From positions 4,801,855 to 4,865,854 of the forward strand of contig NZ_JAJONE010000001.1 of assembly GCF_024700075.1 (NCBI RefSeq): a stretch of 64,000 nucleotides of DNA, read 5' to 3'. The DNA is from Hymenobacter sp. J193. Its GTDB lineage: Bacteria; Bacteroidota; Bacteroidia; Cytophagales; Hymenobacteraceae. Under the pieces are notes generated by a model. That model was not told the DNA's origin and did not search any database. It saw nothing but the letters and a program-made list of their open reading frames with translations. Each line of letters begins with the position of its first letter. Position 1 is the stretch's first letter. Made by a program: the position numbers and the translations under genes. Below are positions 17,919 through 26,684 of this stretch, in pieces.

Positions 17919-18551
17919 ATGCCGCGTTTGCTTCCGCTGTTTCCGCTTAATCTGGTCGTATTTCCGGGCGAAAAGCTCAACCTGCACATCTTCGAGCCCC
18001 GCTACCGCCAGCTGGTACACGACTGCCTGGGAGAAAGCCTGACCTTCGGCATTCCGCTGTATACCGACCAAGTGCGGGAGCTGGGCACAGAAATGCGCCT
18101 GCTGAGCATCGAGAAAACCTACCCCACCGGCGAAATGGACATCCGCACCGAGGCACTGGGCGTGTTCCGCATCCGGGAGTTTTTCCGGCAGGCCCCGGGC
18201 AAGCTCTATGCCGCCGGCACCATCGAACCCATTATCGACGACCCCGCCCCCGATGCCGACCTGCACCGCCGCATCCAGGGCTACCTCCGGCAGCTCTACG
18301 ACGTGCTGGGTTTGCGCCAGTTGCTGCAAAAGCTCCCCATCGACTACCGCACCTACGACCTGGGCCACCACCTGGGTCTGAGCACCGAGCAGGAATATCA
18401 GCTGCTAAGTGCCACCAGTGAGCTGGAGCGCCAGGAGCTCATTGCCGAACACCTGGAACAGGTGCTCCCGATGCTGCTGGAAACCGAGCGGCTCAAGGAC
18501 CGCTCCCGCCTCAACGGCCATTTCAAAAACCTCACGCCTCCGAATTTTTGA
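17919..18551 (+). CDS. LON peptidase N-terminal (substrate-binding) domain protein
   Basis: 210 residues from ATG 17919. MPRLLPLFPLNLVVFPGEKL and HIFEPRYRQLVHDCL are the hallmark opening of Lon N-terminal domains, and no ATPase or protease domain follows. Stand-alone Lon-N proteins are common in Bacteroidota; their role is not settled. The frame extends upstream to 17796, but the family motif begins at this ATG. Confidence 0.9.
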   Translation: MPRLLPLFPLNLVVFPGEKLNLHIFEPRYRQLVHDCLGESLTFGIPLYTDQVRELGTEMRLLSIEKTYPTGEMDIRTEALGVFRIREFFRQAPGKLYAAGTIEPIIDDPAPDADLHRRIQGYLRQLYDVLGLRQLLQKLPIDYRTYDLGHHLGLSTEQEYQLLSATSELERQELIAEHLEQVLPMLLETERLKDRSRLNGHFKNLTPPNF

Positions 18552-18815
18552 GCGGCGCAGCCATCCTCGACGACATTGCCAGTTTCGCCTACGGAAAATT
18601 CGTCTATATCCTGCCCCTCAAAGCAACAAGATTGGGCTTTGGGAACCCACCTGACAACACAGCCCGAGTTAGGCGGTGAGTAACTAAAGATTCAGCTCAA
18701 GCTGCGTCGGCTAAAAACAATGTGCCGGCCGAGGGTTGTACTAACTAATGATGAGCCAATAGCTATCAGCCATAGAAGCCCGTATAAACGCCGGTATACA
18801 TAGCTGGTTCTGCAC

Positions 18816-20054
18816 GTGACTTCGGGGCTTTTGATTATCGGGTATGTGGCAGCGGCTATGGTGGCGCTGCTTAGCGTGTGGCTTCTGGTGCGGCACACGC
18901 AGGAACGGCGCTGGCGGAGGCGCGTGTGGGTGGCTCCCGCCTATGGCCGCTGGCCCGACGCTACGCCCCCGCCAGCTGCTACCCGCCGCTACCAGCTGGC
19001 CCTCATCGGCGACACCGGTGCCGTGGCTACCACCGGCCCCGACCCGGTGCTGACGCTGCTGCAGGATTGGCAGCAGGCTGCCGGAGAAGCCAGTGCCACC
19101 GTGTTGCTTGGTGATAATGTGTACCCTACCGGTATTCCGCCGCAGGGCGCTGCCGGCCGCCCGGCTGCCGAGCGGCGCCTGCTCACGCAGCTGCAGTCTT
19201 TTGAGAGCTATGCCGGCCAGGTTATCTACCTCAGTGGCAACCACGACTGGAATAAGGGGCGCCCCAACGGGCTGGAATACGTGTTGCGGCAACAGCAATT
19301 GGTACAAGAGCATCTGCCCGCCGCCCACTTCCTGCCCGCCGACGGCCTTCCCGGCCCCGTGACGCTGCAGCTGGCGCCCGGCATTCTGCTGGTGGTCCTG
19401 AATACCCAGTGGTGGGTGCAGCAGGGACAGCGCCCCTCGGCTACGGCCGGCAGCACGCCTTTTCAGGACTTGCTGCAGGTTTTGCGGGCCAACCAGCACC
19501 AGCAGATCATTGTGGCCGGGCATCATCCTCTGTATTCCAATGCCATCCACGGTGGCAAGTTCACGGCCCGGCAGCACATGTTTCCGCTCACCACGGTGCA
19601 TAAGAAAGCGTACCTGCCGCTACCCGTTATTGGCTCCCTGCTGCCCGTGTACCGCAAGCTGGTGGGAGCCGCCGAGGACATGGCCCACCCCCGCTACCGC
19701 CACCTGCGGCGCCGCCTGCTGCGCGTACTGCACCAGTTCCCCAACCTTATCTACGCCGCCGGCCACGACCACAACCTGCAGTATTTTCAGCAGCAGGGCA
19801 GCCATTATCTGGTTAGCGGGGCGGGCAGCAAAACGGCTTTTGTGCAGCACGGCGGGCGCGCCGCTTTCGTACACGAGCACAAGGGCTTTTTCGTGCTCGA
19901 TTTTTACCCGAACGACGAGGTATGGCTGCGCACGTTGGAACCCGGCAACCCGCTTGGCACCGACGTATTCCGCTGGCAACTTAGCCAGCCGGTGCGGGTA
20001 GCGGCACCAGCACCCGCAGGCTCGCAGGCAGCATCTGAATATCGAGGGGCATAG
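18816..20054 (+). CDS. Membrane-anchored metallophosphoesterase (calcineurin-like)
   Basis: 412 residues from a GTG start, with an N-terminal membrane anchor (about 4-25). The dinuclear-metal motifs are in order: GDTG (Asp66), GDNVYP (99-104), GNHDWN (141-146), a GHHP motif near 236 and GHDHNLQYF near 313. GDNVYPTGIPPQGAAGRPAAERRL is typical of a Bacteroidota branch that, from memory, is elsewhere fused to a domain like the two lipoproteins at 9002-12333. The substrate is unknown. The 3' end overlaps the convergent lipid kinase gene by 74 bp. Confidence 0.88.
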   Translation: MTSGLLIIGYVAAAMVALLSVWLLVRHTQERRWRRRVWVAPAYGRWPDATPPPAATRRYQLALIGDTGAVATTGPDPVLTLLQDWQQAAGEASATVLLGDNVYPTGIPPQGAAGRPAAERRLLTQLQSFESYAGQVIYLSGNHDWNKGRPNGLEYVLRQQQLVQEHLPAAHFLPADGLPGPVTLQLAPGILLVVLNTQWWVQQGQRPSATAGSTPFQDLLQVLRANQHQQIIVAGHHPLYSNAIHGGKFTARQHMFPLTTVHKKAYLPLPVIGSLLPVYRKLVGAAEDMAHPRYRHLRRRLLRVLHQFPNLIYAAGHDHNLQYFQQQGSHYLVSGAGSKTAFVQHGGRAAFVHEHKGFFVLDFYPNDEVWLRTLEPGNPLGTDVFRWQLSQPVRVAAPAPAGSQAASEYRGA

Positions 20055-20901
20055 GCAGCTCCAGCGGCTCCCCGTCCACCTGCACCAACGCTTGCTCTTG
20101 GCCCACAATATGAATGCGGGCGTGCCGGCAGCACAGGCGGCGGGTATAGAGGGATTCGTCGAACCCTTCGGTGTAGAGGCGGTACAATATGCCGGGGGCA
20201 GCCGTGCCCGGAAATGGTTCGATCAGACACAGCTCAAACTCCCCGTCATCCAGCTGGCCGGCAGGGTTGATGACTACGTTGCTGCCAAAGGTGTTGGCGT
20301 TGGCCACGGTGAGCATAAAGGCTGCCCCTTCGAAGGTTTCCCGGTCGGTTTCGATGCGGTACACGGCGGGCTCGTAGTCCAGGTATTCCTGCATGGCAAT
20401 GCGTACATAGGCCCCCGGCCCCCGCGTGTCCCCCGCAGCAAAGCGTTCCACAATCAGGGCGTTGAAGCCCAGATCGGCCAGGTGCGCCGAAAAGTGTCCG
20501 CCCACCCGCAACGTGTCGATGGTGCGCACAGTGTGCTGCCAGATAAGCGGCAGCGCCTCCTCCAGGTTCTGCCCGATGCCCAGATCTTTCGACAAGCCAT
20601 TGCCCGAGCCCAGCGGCAGAATGCCCAGCGGCGTTTCGGTGCCTGTCAATGCTTCCCCTACAAGGTTCACGGTGCCGTCGCCGCCCGCCGCAAATACCGC
20701 CTCGGCGGGCTCTTGCCGCAGGTGCTGGCGCAGCCGGGCCAGGTCGTCGCTGCCGGAAGTATGGAAAAACGTGGCGGTGCGGCCGTGCTCCCGGCAATAG
20801 TCCTGAATACGTTCTTCCAGCCCTTCCTTGTCGATGTCGCCCGAAATAGGGTTTAGCACGAAGAGCAGATTACGCAGCAAAAGCGACTTGGAAAAAGGCA
20901 T
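19981..20901 (-). CDS. Diacylglycerol/lipid kinase family protein (YegS/BmrU type)
   Basis: 306 residues. It opens with LLFVLNPISGDIDKE, then has the ATP-binding GGDGTVNLV and PLGSGNGLSKDLG motifs of the DAGK catalytic domain, and a C-terminal beta-sandwich ending with VQVDGEPLELP. It phosphorylates a lipid hydroxyl such as diacylglycerol, probably at the inner face of the cytoplasmic membrane; the exact lipid cannot be read from sequence. Confidence 0.9.
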   Translation of the reverse strand: MPFSKSLLLRNLLFVLNPISGDIDKEGLEERIQDYCREHGRTATFFHTSGSDDLARLRQHLRQEPAEAVFAAGGDGTVNLVGEALTGTETPLGILPLGSGNGLSKDLGIGQNLEEALPLIWQHTVRTIDTLRVGGHFSAHLADLGFNALIVERFAAGDTRGPGAYVRIAMQEYLDYEPAVYRIETDRETFEGAAFMLTVANANTFGSNVVINPAGQLDDGEFELCLIEPFPGTAAPGILYRLYTEGFDESLYTRRLCCRHARIHIVGQEQALVQVDGEPLELPMPLDIQMLPASLRVLVPLPAPAG

Positions 20902-20938
20902 GCGGGAGATTAAAGTGACGAAAGTTGAGGATACAAAA

Positions 20939-20969
20939 ACTGCTGGCCGGCAGCGAGCCAGCCAGCAGT
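20939..20969 (-). terminator. Intrinsic terminator of the second M48 gene
   Basis: On the minus strand ACTGCTGGC / GCCAGCAGT (9 bp) is followed by TTTTTG, 24 bp past the M48 stop codon. Confidence 0.75.
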
Positions 20970-20992
20970 GATACCAGCGCTTGGGCGAATAG

Positions 20993-21805
20993 TTAGGGCT
21001 TCAGGCCGGCCGGAATGCCATTGGGAAAGCGCGTCTGGATTTCCTGCTGAATTTCCTGGGTACGGTTGCCGGGGTTCGGGTGCGTCTGCAGAAACTCCGG
21101 GCCGCTGCCTTTGCCGCCGCTTTGCTCCAGCACCTGCATCACCTGTAGCAGGGCCCGGGGGTCGTACCCGGCATCGGATACATAGTCGACGCCCACGCGG
21201 TCGGCTTCCAGCTCGTCTTCGCGGCTGAAGCGCAACGACACCACTTTGGCCACGGCAGCAGCTATAGCGGCATTGGCAATGGAGCCGCCGGGACGTTCGG
21301 AGTCGTAAGCGGCAATACCAGCGGCACCAGCCAGGCCCTGCGTGAGCTGCGACTTGGCCAGCTGCTCGGCTGAGTGCCGCTGAATCACGTGTCCGATTTC
21401 GTGGGCCAGTACGCCGGCCACCTGGCCTTCGGATTTAAGCTGCTTCACCAGCCCCGCTGTCACGAACACCTGCCCGCCGGGCAGCGCAAACGCATTGATG
21501 GTCTGGTCATCAGCCAGCAAATGAAAGTCGAACTTGTAGGGGGAACGAACGGCCGGGGAACCCTGGATAATGGCATTGCCAATCCGGTCGATGGTGTTTT
21601 GGGCTTCCTGGTCGGGGTACAAACCGCCGTACTGCTGGGCCATTTCGGGGGCCGCCTGCAAACCCAGGGCAATTTCCTGGTCGGTGGTCATATTCACGTG
21701 CTGCGTTTCACCGGTGACGGGGTTCGTCTGGCGGTTGCAGTAGTAGGTAATCAGTGAAAAGCCCCCGACAATCAGGGCGATGAGGTAGCGTAGGTTGCCG
21801 CGCAT
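20993..21805 (-). CDS. M48 family metalloprotease (BepA/LoiP-like)
   Basis: 270 residues with an N-terminal hydrophobic segment (8-21, ending in TYYC). The zinc site is LAHEIGHVIQRHS, the third ligand lies in EDELEADRVGVDY, and FLQTHPNPGNRTQEI is the conserved C-terminal motif. The protein is probably anchored in the envelope and degrades misfolded outer-membrane or periplasmic proteins. It differs enough from the other M48 protein (13979-14794) that they are separate subfamilies. Confidence 0.92.
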   Translation of the reverse strand: MRGNLRYLIALIVGGFSLITYYCNRQTNPVTGETQHVNMTTDQEIALGLQAAPEMAQQYGGLYPDQEAQNTIDRIGNAIIQGSPAVRSPYKFDFHLLADDQTINAFALPGGQVFVTAGLVKQLKSEGQVAGVLAHEIGHVIQRHSAEQLAKSQLTQGLAGAAGIAAYDSERPGGSIANAAIAAAVAKVVSLRFSREDELEADRVGVDYVSDAGYDPRALLQVMQVLEQSGGKGSGPEFLQTHPNPGNRTQEIQQEIQTRFPNGIPAGLKP

Positions 21806-22021
21806 TATGGAGGGAGAATAGGGGCGTGGGAGAGAGAAGCGCCGCTGGCCCGCAGGCCAGGGTTTGCAGTGTAACGCGTAGGCGTAAGCAGGGTTGCAGT
21901 GGCTGTGGGCCGGCCGCTTGTCACCTTACGGCCGCGTTTTGCGTAGAGGGCGCGGGACGCCCCTGGGGGCAAACCACATTATACTCCTCTCCTCTTTTCT
22001 TCCCTGTCTTCTTCCGAACAC

Positions 22022-22216
22022 ATGAATCAGAAACGCACTTTTGGCGCCATCCTCACTATTCTTGGCATTGTAGGCATCATCTACGGGGCGCTGGGCTTCA
22101 TGCAGGTTGCCGGGGTGACGCTGGGCAAAATGAACTCCATCGTACCCTTCGTAGTCGGACTGATTTTCTTCTTTGCCGGCATCAACCTGGTAAAAGCGAC
22201 CGGCGACCGGTCCTGA
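22022..22216 (+). CDS. Small two-helix membrane protein
   Basis: 64 residues with two predicted membrane helices (about 8-28 and 40-58) separated by a short Gly-containing loop. No known motif. The ATG follows a low-GC leader, and a perfect terminator hairpin follows the stop, supporting a real single-gene unit. Function unknown. Confidence 0.75.
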   Translation: MNQKRTFGAILTILGIVGIIYGALGFMQVAGVTLGKMNSIVPFVVGLIFFFAGINLVKATGDRS

Positions 22217-22247
22217 TGAAGTAACCGGCTGCGTACTTACTCATACC

Positions 22248-22286
22248 ACAAAGGCCCTTCGGATACTGAATCCGAAGGGCCTTTGT
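22248..22286. terminator. Bidirectional terminator, 17-bp perfect stem
   Basis: Arms 22248-22264 / 22270-22286 with a 5-nt loop lie between the small membrane protein and the convergent L,D-transpeptidase gene. Confidence 0.9.
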
Positions 22287-22317
22287 TATGCTTCTGCACT
22301 TGGTTTTGGCACATACA

Positions 22318-23130
22318 TCAGCCCACTACCTGCAGGCCTTTGGCCCGCGCAAAGCCGTACAGAGCCGAGTCCAGGGTCAGCCAGGCCGAAGCATAAGAAA
22401 CGTTTTGCGGAGCGTGCGCAAACACCACTGAGCCCGCCTGAATGGCACGAATAATCCGCGGCGCCTCAGTTACGGGCAGGGCCGGGCAGCCCTGGCTGCG
22501 TCCCAGCCGACCGTGCTGACGCACAAAGGCCTCACTCACGTAATCGGCGCCGTGGACCACTACGGCCCGGTCGGCGGCGTGGGAGTTGTAGTCGTCGTCC
22601 ATCCCGTGCAGCTTTAGCGACAGGCCGTGCTTGCCAGTGTATGGCTGGCCCGTTACGTAAAAGCCCAGGCTGCTCATCTCGGAGCCGTTGCGGTTAGAAA
22701 ATGTCCGGGCAAGATCTTCACCGGTGTTTTTGCCGTGCGCTACCAGCGTGTGGTGCAACAGCCGGTTCTGGCGCACGTCAATTACCCACAGACGCTTCTG
22801 GCGGCTGGGCAGGTTGAAATCGATGATGGTGAGGGGCGCGCCGGCAGCAGCGGAGCCGTGCTGCTGCAGATTGTAGTAGCCCAGCAGCGCCTTGCGGTAT
22901 ACATCAGGCCGCAGACCGGTAAGGGAAAGGCGGGCGGCCGTGTAGGTGCGCAATACTTCCTGCTCAAACGCCGTCTGGTAGAATGCGCGCTGCACTTCAC
23001 TAAGCTGTACGCTGCGTGGATTGCCGCCCGCCCGAGGCGGGGCGGCCACAGCGGCTTCTGCTCCCAGCACACTTATCACTCCCAGCATCAGCCCACTAAC
23101 CCTGCGCAACAGTCCTTTCATACGCTTCAT
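22318..23130 (-). CDS. Murein L,D-transpeptidase catalytic domain (YkuD_2) protein
   Basis: 270 residues with a Sec signal peptide (about 1-29, ending AVAA). The catalytic part contains VVHGADYVSEAF and GRSQGCPALPV, giving the His and Cys of the SxGC-type active site used for 3-3 cross-linking or protein attachment to peptidoglycan. It should act in the periplasm. It diverges from the small lipoprotein at 23247. Confidence 0.9.
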   Translation of the reverse strand: MKRMKGLLRRVSGLMLGVISVLGAEAAVAAPPRAGGNPRSVQLSEVQRAFYQTAFEQEVLRTYTAARLSLTGLRPDVYRKALLGYYNLQQHGSAAAGAPLTIIDFNLPSRQKRLWVIDVRQNRLLHHTLVAHGKNTGEDLARTFSNRNGSEMSSLGFYVTGQPYTGKHGLSLKLHGMDDDYNSHAADRAVVVHGADYVSEAFVRQHGRLGRSQGCPALPVTEAPRIIRAIQAGSVVFAHAPQNVSYASAWLTLDSALYGFARAKGLQVVG

Positions 23131-23246
23131 TCTGGTTGCTCCTAAACTACTGCCACCGGCCCTGCAAGGCTGGTACTACTGCCAAATTAGTAGTTTTACG
23201 GCGTGCTCCCAACGCCCTGCCCTTCGCCCTGGTTCCGTATGCAAGT

Positions 23247-23624
23247 TTGTCGCGCCGTTTTTTTGCTTCGGCTTTGCTGCTAGCTGGCTGCAGCCACCAA
23301 GCGGCCTCCCTGCCGGGCTTCGAGGCAGCTACCTGGCGCTCAGACCCGTACGCCTGCAACGACACGCGCGCCAGCCAGTTGACGGTGCTCCAGAAAAACC
23401 GCGAAGCGCTGTACGGCGTCCACACCGATGCCATTGACAAGCTCCTGGGTCGGCCCGATGAAGTAGAGCTTTCGGCCCAGACTGAGAAGGTGTACATCTA
23501 TTATCTGCGGCCGGGCGCGCAGTGTGAGGCTGGACACCCCCGGTCACAGGCAGCCAAACTAAGCTTGCGTTTCGACCCGCTGGGGTTAGTTTCGGAAGTG
23601 CTACTGCCGGTAGCGCACCAGTAA
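23247..23624 (+). CDS. Small lipoprotein, hypothetical
   Basis: No ATG is present in this frame before the coding part. The TTG at 23247 gives a convincing lipoprotein signal (FFASALLLAGC) and 125 residues; a TTG at 23136 is also possible. The central YGVHTDAIDKLLGRPDEVEL resembles the 'xxLLGxPD' motif of BamE/SmpA-like domains, followed by two beta strands. No firm function. The stop lies 11 bp from that of the convergent gene. Confidence 0.65.
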   Translation: MSRRFFASALLLAGCSHQAASLPGFEAATWRSDPYACNDTRASQLTVLQKNREALYGVHTDAIDKLLGRPDEVELSAQTEKVYIYYLRPGAQCEAGHPRSQAAKLSLRFDPLGLVSEVLLPVAHQ

Positions 23625-23635
23625 GTTCGCGGAGA

Positions 23636-24043
23636 CTAGCCTCGGGTGTCTTCGCTGATAGTAGCTGGCTCTCCGGAAGCCGGATAACTGGCCTGCAGCA
23701 GCTGCTCTACCTGGGCGGGCCGCAGAATCTTGCGGCATTCCTGCTCATAGTACGTGTCCAAGGCCTGGCTTTGGAGACGCAGCTGCTCCGGGTCGCCCCC
23801 GTAGTGCCATTGCAGCTCATCCTGGCGGGCTACCATGGTGAGGTAAAGCACATGCATGCGCACCTGCTGGGCTTGCGTGAGATGGAGGCTCTGGCTTAGG
23901 TCGCGGGTGATGACGCGGCTGCGTACGGCCGTGCGCACGGATGCCAGCGGGCAAGGTAGTTCCACCACCTGGTCGCCGGCCTGGGCCGCTGCGGGAGCCA
24001 GTGAAACAAAGCTCAACAGAAGCGTTAGTAAAGTGCGTGTCAT
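23636..24043 (-). CDS. Periplasmic Spy/CpxP-like helical protein
   Basis: 135 residues with a signal peptide ending AAAQA. The mature part is mostly helical with a LTQAQ motif (LHLTQAQQVRMHVLYL) and a LRPAQVEQLL motif 50 residues later. This spacing of helix-Q motifs recalls Spy/CpxP-type periplasmic chaperones or sensors. Two further proteins in the window (38889-39269, 39482-39865) share the layout. The AT-rich 24044-24294 gap upstream holds its promoter; I see nothing else there. Confidence 0.7.
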   Translation of the reverse strand: MTRTLLTLLLSFVSLAPAAAQAGDQVVELPCPLASVRTAVRSRVITRDLSQSLHLTQAQQVRMHVLYLTMVARQDELQWHYGGDPEQLRLQSQALDTYYEQECRKILRPAQVEQLLQASYPASGEPATISEDTRG

Positions 24044-24294
24044 AGCCGGGTAGTGTATACAAAGAAGCTGCAGGATGCGCAGACTGGTTTATGAATACCG
24101 TAGAAACCGGCCGTTACACGGGTTTCGTTCCTTCAAGTTATAACTTATTTTCAATAAATAGAAGATAAAATACTATTAAAATATATAGCCGTTACGTTCG
24201 CCTGTGCCTTATCCTATAAAACGGTAGTCGTACAAAAGCCCGCTCCATACGCCACTGGCTTTTGAAACAGGCTTTCCTGCTGTTTTTTTGCCAT

Positions 24295-24765
24295 CTACTC
24301 CACTCCCTGCATGGGCATGTGGTCGGGGCTTTTGAAGTATTGCATTGCTACCAGAGAGATGATAACGCCCGACATAGCGCCCTGCAGCAGAATGGCCAGA
24401 AAGCAGATGGTTATCGACAGATCTGCCCCGAATAGGTCGGTGGTGCGTAGCTGCTCTACCAGGCCGGGGTTGAGAACAGCATAGGCCAGGAAAAAGAACC
24501 CAAATGCCACCGAAGCCACAATGGCCGTGATGATGCCTGTGCCGAATCCGTGCAGGTAGGGCATCCGGTCGTGGCGGTAGCGCCGGTAGCGGGCAATGGC
24601 CAGGCAGATGCCTACGGCCAGTATTACCACGTTGAGGTAGCTCAGCTCCACGCGGCCAGTGAGGCCCAGCAGGCCAGCTACCAGAAAATAGAGAACCATG
24701 CCAGCGGCCGTCAGCAAGCCATAGCGGACGCCGTTGTTTTCGGGGGTGATGCGTAAATCAGCCAT
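24295..24765 (-). CDS. DUF4199 domain membrane protein
   Basis: 156 residues from ATG 24765 with four predicted membrane helices; NNGVRYGLLTA near the start and YLHGFGTGIITAIVASV in the middle are typical of DUF4199, a Bacteroidota-specific family without known function. An earlier in-frame start (24801) would add 12 residues but the family begins near this ATG. Confidence 0.85.
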   Translation of the reverse strand: MADLRITPENNGVRYGLLTAAGMVLYFLVAGLLGLTGRVELSYLNVVILAVGICLAIARYRRYRHDRMPYLHGFGTGIITAIVASVAFGFFFLAYAVLNPGLVEQLRTTDLFGADLSITICFLAILLQGAMSGVIISLVAMQYFKSPDHMPMQGVE

Positions 24766-24983
24766 AACAAAAAGAGCAGTGAAAAGTGAAAATGGGCCCA
24801 TCGGAACTCCCGCAGACCGCTGTCTTGTTCAGTACCAGCTGGTTGCCGGCCTGTTCAACGTCTATACGCAGCCCGCCGCCTGGGTAGTTGTGCCGGCCGG
24901 TAGTTTTCTGTGGGCTACCCCGCCGAGGCGCTTTCCGGCCGGCTAAATGCCCCCTAGCGCACGGAGGCCCAGGCATTTTTCCT

Positions 24984-24991
24984 TACTTTTG
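24984..24991 (+). promoter_or_regulatory. -7 promoter box for the ABC-F gene
   Basis: TACTTTTG matches TAnnTTTG and lies 52 nt before the ABC-F start codon. No convincing TTG -33 box is seen at the proper distance. Confidence 0.45.
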
Positions 24992-25043
24992 CGCGCCGCT
25001 GGGCCGGTAGGCTTTCCTGCGCATTCGACCTTCTTGCCTTTTT

Positions 25044-26666
25044 ATGATCAGCACCACCAACGTTAGCTTGCGCTACGGCAAGCGCATCCTGTTCGAAGAC
25101 GTCACCATCAAGTTTATGCCCGGCAACGTGTACGGCCTCATCGGGGCCAACGGCGCCGGGAAGTCCACGTTCCTGAAGATTCTCTCGGGCGAGATTGAGC
25201 CCAATACCGGCGCGGTGGATATGCCCAAGGGTGCCCGCCTCTCGGTGCTCAAGCAGAACCAGTTTGCCTACGACGCCTACCCCGTGCTCCAGACCGTGAT
25301 TATGGGTCACACGCGCCTTTGGAAGGTGATGGAGGAAAAAGACGCCATCTACGCCAAGGCTGATTTTACGGACGCCGACGGGGAGCGGGCCGCCGAGCTG
25401 GAAGGCGAGTTTGCCGACCTCGAAGGCTGGAACGCCGAGTACGAAGCCGCCGAGCTGCTGTCCGGCCTGGGCATTGGCGAAGACAAGCATCACACCCTGA
25501 TGAGCGACCTGGGCACCTCCGACAAAGTGCGGGTGCTGCTGGCCCAGGCCCTGTTTGGCAACCCCGACGTGCTGCTGCTGGACGAACCCACCAACGGCCT
25601 CGACGCCGAAACCGTGCTGTGGCTGGAGAACTTCCTCGACTCGTTCCAGAACACGGTGATTGTGGTTAGCCACGACCGTCACTTCCTGGATGCCGTGTGT
25701 AACTACATGGCCGACCTGGACTTCTCCAAAATCACGATGTACCCCGGCAACTACTCGTTTTGGTACGAGAGCAGCCAGCTGGTTTTGCGCCAGCGTCAGG
25801 AAGTAAACAAGAAAACTGAAGACAAGCGCAAGGAGCTGGAAGAGTTTGTGCGCCGCTTCTCGGCCAACGCCTCCAAATCCAAGCAGGCTACCTCGCGCCA
25901 GAAGCTGCTGCAGAAGCTCACCCTGGAGGAAATCAAGCCCAGCTCGCGCAAGTACCCCTACATTGCCTTCAAGCCCGAGCGCGAAGCCGGCAACCAGCTG
26001 CTGGCGGTAGACAACCTGAGCGCCTCGGTGGATGGGCAGGTGATTTTCAAGAACGTGTCGTTTGCGCTTGATAAGAAGGACAAGGTGGCCATCATCAGCC
26101 GCGACGACCGGGCCGCTTCCCTCCTGTTCGACATCCTGTTTGAGCAGGCCAAGCCCGAGTCCGGCTCGTTTAAGTGGGGCACCACCATCACGCCCAGCTA
26201 CTTTCCCAAGGAAAACGAGGCGTTCTTCGATACTGATCTGAACCTGGTGGACTGGCTGCGGCAGTATAGCACCGAGAAGGACGAGTCGTTTATCCGGGGC
26301 TTCCTGGGCCGCATGCTGTTCTCAGGCGAGGAGTCGCAGAAGAAAAGCAACGTGCTGAGCGGGGGCGAAAAGGTGCGCTGCATGCTTTCCAAGATTATGA
26401 TGGAAAGCGGCAACGTGCTGGTGCTCGACGACCCCACGAACCACCTCGACCTGGAAAGCATTACGGCCCTCAACAACTCCCTGCAGGAGTTCAACGGCAC
26501 GCTCATCTTCGCCTCCCACGACTTGCAGGTAGTGGAAACCGTGGCCAACCGCATCATTGAACTCACGCCCACCGGCATCATCGACCGGCGCATGCATTAC
26601 GAGGAGTACCTGGCCGACGAGAACATCAAAACTCAGCGCCAGCGCATGTACCAACTTGTATCGTAG
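25044..26666 (+). CDS. ABC-F family ribosome-associated ATPase (YbiT-like)
   Basis: 540 residues, two ABC domains joined by a charged linker, no membrane segment. Domain 1 has Walker A GANGAGKST (34-42) and Walker B LLLDEPTN (177-184), but its signature is LGTSD (156-160), not LSGGQ. Domain 2 has an intact signature LSGGEK (438-443), but its Walker A is replaced by SRDDRAASLL (351-361) and its Walker B ends DDPTN with Asp463 in place of the catalytic Glu. So one composite ATP site looks intact and the other dead. RRFSANASKSKQATSR matches the linker of E. coli YbiT. Family members act at the ribosomal E site. Confidence 0.92.
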   Translation: MISTTNVSLRYGKRILFEDVTIKFMPGNVYGLIGANGAGKSTFLKILSGEIEPNTGAVDMPKGARLSVLKQNQFAYDAYPVLQTVIMGHTRLWKVMEEKDAIYAKADFTDADGERAAELEGEFADLEGWNAEYEAAELLSGLGIGEDKHHTLMSDLGTSDKVRVLLAQALFGNPDVLLLDEPTNGLDAETVLWLENFLDSFQNTVIVVSHDRHFLDAVCNYMADLDFSKITMYPGNYSFWYESSQLVLRQRQEVNKKTEDKRKELEEFVRRFSANASKSKQATSRQKLLQKLTLEEIKPSSRKYPYIAFKPEREAGNQLLAVDNLSASVDGQVIFKNVSFALDKKDKVAIISRDDRAASLLFDILFEQAKPESGSFKWGTTITPSYFPKENEAFFDTDLNLVDWLRQYSTEKDESFIRGFLGRMLFSGEESQKKSNVLSGGEKVRCMLSKIMMESGNVLVLDDPTNHLDLESITALNNSLQEFNGTLIFASHDLQVVETVANRIIELTPTGIIDRRMHYEEYLADENIKTQRQRMYQLVS

Positions 26667-26684
26667 GCGCGTTGTAGCCCCGCT

